Source of the DNA: CAVYPR01 sp052145775
GTDB lineage: Bacteria > Actinomycetota > Acidimicrobiia > Acidimicrobiales > RAAP-2
DNA: 31,345 nt
Direction of reading: 5' to 3'
NCBI GenBank assembly: GCA_052145775.1
Contig: JBKQNY010000164.1
Coordinates: 1-31,345, forward strand
Shown here: positions 29,725-31,345 of the stretch, in pieces
Numbering within the stretch: position 1 is the stretch's first letter
How the letters are laid out: each line of letters opens with the position of its first letter
Made by a program: the position numbers and the translations under genes
The notes under the pieces: generated by a model
What the model was told of the DNA's origin: nothing
Databases searched by the model: none
What the model saw: the letters and a program-made list of their open reading frames with translations, nothing else

Positions 29725-30453
29725 GTGTTCCTGGCCGTCGCGCTCGACGTCGTGGTGGTGGCCTGGCTGCTCTGGCGCCAGCTCAAGGTCCGGCGCGTCT
29801 GGCCACGCCTCACTCTCCGGCTGGCCGCCATCCTGTGCGTGATCGGCCTCGTCGAGCTGCTCTCCTTCGCCGGCTCGCACCACGTCTCGGGCGAGGCGGT
29901 CGGCGTCCTCACCTTCAGCTTCGTCGTGGGGGCCGTGGCCCTCGGGGCGATCCGGGCCCTCACGGTCAAGATCTGGCGGGCCGGCCCGGTGGTGCTCCGC
30001 CAGGGGACGTGGCTGACCATGGCGCTGTGGGCGGTCTCCTTGGCCCTCCACTTCTCGGCCACCGCGTGGATCGACTCGATCCACGGCCAGTCCGGCGTGG
30101 TCTCGGCCAGCCTGCTCCTGTGGCTGGGCATCACCTACGGCGTGCAGAACGCCGTGGTCCACCGCCGAGCCGAGGGGCTGCTCGAGGCGGCCGGCCCCAT
30201 CGACGCGCGCTCGGAGGTGGCCGGCGTGCGGTTCTGGGCCGGCGGGTGGCCGGGTCCGGGGGGCCCCGGCGGCTGGGGCGGACCCGGGGGCCCGGGCGGC
30301 GGGCGGGGCGGCGAGCCGGGCGGGGGGCCGGCGGCGCACCCCGGGGCCATCGACGCGAGCTCCGAGGTGGTCGGTGACGAGCCGGCGGGCGCCGGCGGGC
30401 ACGGCGACGGTCAGGCCACGGGGGAGCTCCCGCCTCCCGGCCACGGCGGCTGA
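29725..30453 (+). CDS. Small integral membrane protein with Gly/Pro-rich cytoplasmic tail
   Basis: The 242-residue protein has five predicted membrane helices: 1-15 (FLAVALDVVVVAWLL), 30-48 (LAAILCVIGLVELLSFAG), 57-73 (VGVLTFSFVVGAVALG), 91-109 and 121-138 (VVSASLLLWLGITYGVQ). A roughly 95-residue tail follows, with a Gly/Pro-rich run (about 170-210) that is coded by GGC/GGG repeats at 30240-30345. I do not recognise a family with certainty; it resembles small actinobacterial membrane proteins of unknown function. It has its own promoter box and is convergent with the GNAT gene. The low-complexity tail is a region where length variation or a sequencing error is possible. Confidence 0.75.
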   Translation: MFLAVALDVVVVAWLLWRQLKVRRVWPRLTLRLAAILCVIGLVELLSFAGSHHVSGEAVGVLTFSFVVGAVALGAIRALTVKIWRAGPVVLRQGTWLTMALWAVSLALHFSATAWIDSIHGQSGVVSASLLLWLGITYGVQNAVVHRRAEGLLEAAGPIDARSEVAGVRFWAGGWPGPGGPGGWGGPGGPGGGRGGEPGGGPAAHPGAIDASSEVVGDEPAGAGGHGDGQATGELPPPGHGG

Positions 30454-30494
30454 CCCCGCTCGCGCAGGACCGCGCGCCGGTCCCGCTCGGCCCG

Positions 30495-30524
30495 CGGGCG
30501 GCGCGGCGCGTCGGGCGCCGCCCG
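30495..30524. terminator. Strong GC hairpin between convergent genes
   Basis: A perfect 10-base stem (CGGGCGGCGC with GCGCCGCCCG) encloses a 10-base loop in the 73-bp gap between the ends of the membrane protein gene and the GNAT gene. There is no T-tract, which is common for actinobacterial terminators, so a bidirectional terminator is the natural reading. Confidence 0.6.
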
Positions 30525-30526
30525 GG

Positions 30527-31108
30527 TCAGGGCTCCGACGGCCCCTGTCGCCCCGGGGGCGGGAGCCCCTCCACCCCGGCGAAGGGGGCGGGGTAGACCA
30601 CCGTGCCGGTGAGCGAGGGGCGCCAGCGGCCGAGCCGAACCAGCTGGGCCGCCTCCGTCGGCGCCCAGGCCGGCAGCGGGAGGGAGACGCCGAGGGGCGA
30701 GGCGGGCTCGAAGCCGAGGTGGCCGTAGAAGGCGGGGTCGCCCTCGAGGACCACCATCGGCTCCCCGGCCGCCTCCGCCCGGGCGACGGCGGCCCGCACC
30801 AGCGCCGAGCCGGTCCCCCGGCCTGCGGCGCCGGGCTCGACGGCCAGGGGGCCGAGCAGCGCCACCCCGACACGCGCCCGCGGCCCGCGCAGCTCGGCAC
30901 GGCTGAGCGCCACGTGGCCCACCACCCGCCGGTCGGCCACGGCCACCAGGCAGAGGTCGGCCAGGAGGTCCCCCGATCCCCGGAGGTCCTCGACCAGCTG
31001 GGCCTCCGCCGTCCGGCCGAAGGCGGCCGCCACCACGGCGGCGACCCCGGGGCCGTCCCGGGAGGCCTCGGCCCTGATCACGACGGTCCCGACGCCCACC
31101 CCGGCCAT
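30527..31108 (-). CDS. GNAT-family N-acetyltransferase
   Basis: The 193-residue GNAT protein has IRAEASRDGPGVAAVVAAAFG at the N terminus, VVGHVALSRAELRG, LGPLAVEPGAAGRGTGSALVRAAV (the acetyl-CoA-binding RGxGxA-like motif), PMVVLEGDPAFYGHLGFEPAS and a C-terminal LTGTVVYPAPFAGV. The FYxxxGFEP segment is typical of the YhbS-like branch. The acceptor substrate cannot be told. ATG 31108 is chosen because the upstream in-frame sequence looks non-coding; AGG precedes the ATG closely. It is divergent from the aldehyde dehydrogenase gene, with 84 bp between starts. Confidence 0.87.
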   Translation of the reverse strand: MAGVGVGTVVIRAEASRDGPGVAAVVAAAFGRTAEAQLVEDLRGSGDLLADLCLVAVADRRVVGHVALSRAELRGPRARVGVALLGPLAVEPGAAGRGTGSALVRAAVARAEAAGEPMVVLEGDPAFYGHLGFEPASPLGVSLPLPAWAPTEAAQLVRLGRWRPSLTGTVVYPAPFAGVEGLPPPGRQGPSEP

Positions 31109-31139
31109 CCTGTCAGCCCGCCCGTCTGGCGGCCGGCGG

Positions 31140-31163
31140 GGCGGCCGATCACAATGGGCCGCC
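31140..31163. promoter_or_regulatory. Inverted repeat in the GNAT / aldehyde dehydrogenase promoter region
   Basis: GGCGGCC (31140-31146) is complementary to GGCCGCC (31157-31163) around the ten-base spacer GATCACAATG. The spacer holds CACAAT, which could be a -10 element of the aldehyde dehydrogenase gene. It may be an operator, but GC-rich repeats of this length are common here. Confidence 0.35.
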
Positions 31164-31192
31164 GCGGTCACACGACAGCAAGGGAGCGCCGC

Positions 31193-31345
31193 ATGAGTCA
31201 CGACGAGCACCGGCTCCTCATCGGCGGGGAGTGGGTGGACGCCTCCGGCGGCACCTACGAGGTCCTCAACCCGGCCACCGAGGAGGTGGTGGGCCGGGCG
31301 CCCGACGCCACCGCGGACGACGCGCTGGCCGCGGCGGCGGCGGCG
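31193..31345 (+). CDS. Aldehyde dehydrogenase, N-terminal fragment (runs off the window)
   Basis: The 51 visible codons read MSHDEHRLLIGGEWVDASGG followed by TYEVLNPATEEVVGRAPDAT. This is the standard N terminus of NAD(P)-dependent aldehyde dehydrogenases (IGGEWV... NPATGEVIG...). The catalytic Cys and Glu lie outside the window. The ATG at 31193 has GGGAG nine bases upstream (AAGGGAGCGCCGC). The substrate is unknown. Confidence 0.9.
   Translation, partial: MSHDEHRLLIGGEWVDASGGTYEVLNPATEEVVGRAPDATADDALAAAAAA

Noticed and set aside
30240..30345. GGC/GGG-rich tract resembling a tandem repeat or PE_PGRS-type sequence
   Set aside because: It is a single short run of Gly/Pro codons in a membrane protein tail, with no repeated unit of fixed length and no PE domain.
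28171..30900. A long open frame on the minus strand (about 900 codons)
   Set aside because: It runs across three genes on the plus strand and part of the GNAT gene. The composition is low complexity and there is no motif, so it is an antisense shadow.

Overview
The window comes from a very GC-rich actinobacterium. Codon third positions are almost all G or C, GTG starts are frequent, and several genes have a TANNNT box 6-8 nt before the start codon (leaderless-type promoters). The content resembles mycobacteria and rhodococci: a steroid ring-C/D degradation block, an F420-type luciferase-like oxidoreductase, split pntAa/pntAb/pntB transhydrogenase genes and an Ada-AlkA plus Ogt pair. My best guess is an environmental actinobacterium, possibly Acidimicrobiia; there is no rRNA or tRNA to anchor this.

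Layout. 1-2534 (minus): a tightly coupled operon of two DUF35 (acyl-CoA-associated OB-fold) proteins and two thiolase-like lipid-transfer proteins without a catalytic Cys, with a KstR-like box upstream. 2625-9303: accessory and housekeeping genes, namely a UbiB/ABC1 kinase-like protein, an SRPBCC protein, an aldo/keto reductase, a membrane-anchored GH18-type protein and a YacL-like PIN-TRAM membrane protein with a degraded active site. 9311-12188 (minus): pntAa-pntAb-pntB. 12247-13317 (minus): an EAL phosphodiesterase.

13422-22032 is the core catabolic block: SDR (minus), echA20-ipdA-ipdB (plus), a convergent operon fadA6-DUF35-Ltp (minus), and two acyl-CoA dehydrogenase genes (plus) divergent from fadA6. 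This is the gene set used by actinobacteria to open and beta-oxidise the last two steroid rings (HIP/HIEC-CoA to COCHEA-CoA to small acyl-CoAs). The DUF35/thiolase-like pairs suggest retro-aldol or thiolytic steps, and the acyl-CoA dehydrogenases alpha,beta-desaturation.

22108-24203 is a DNA alkylation repair pair (Ada-AlkA fusion and Ogt) sitting between catabolic genes. 24237-29685 (plus) is a second catabolic run: SDR, ACMSD-like amidohydrolase, two acyl-CoA dehydrogenases and a luciferase-like oxidoreductase. It looks like an uncharacterised acyl-CoA pathway, and a perfect 15-nt palindrome overlaps the promoter of the amidohydrolase. The right end holds a small membrane protein with a Gly/Pro-rich tail, a GNAT acetyltransferase (minus) and the first codons of an aldehyde dehydrogenase.

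Many junctions are 1-4 nt stop/start overlaps (TGATG, GTGA, ATGA), so operon structure is well supported. No gene-free stretch exceeds about 300 bases; the longest, 7967-8217 and 25047-25244, hold promoter-type elements only. I saw no insertion sequence, CRISPR array, tRNA or rRNA.
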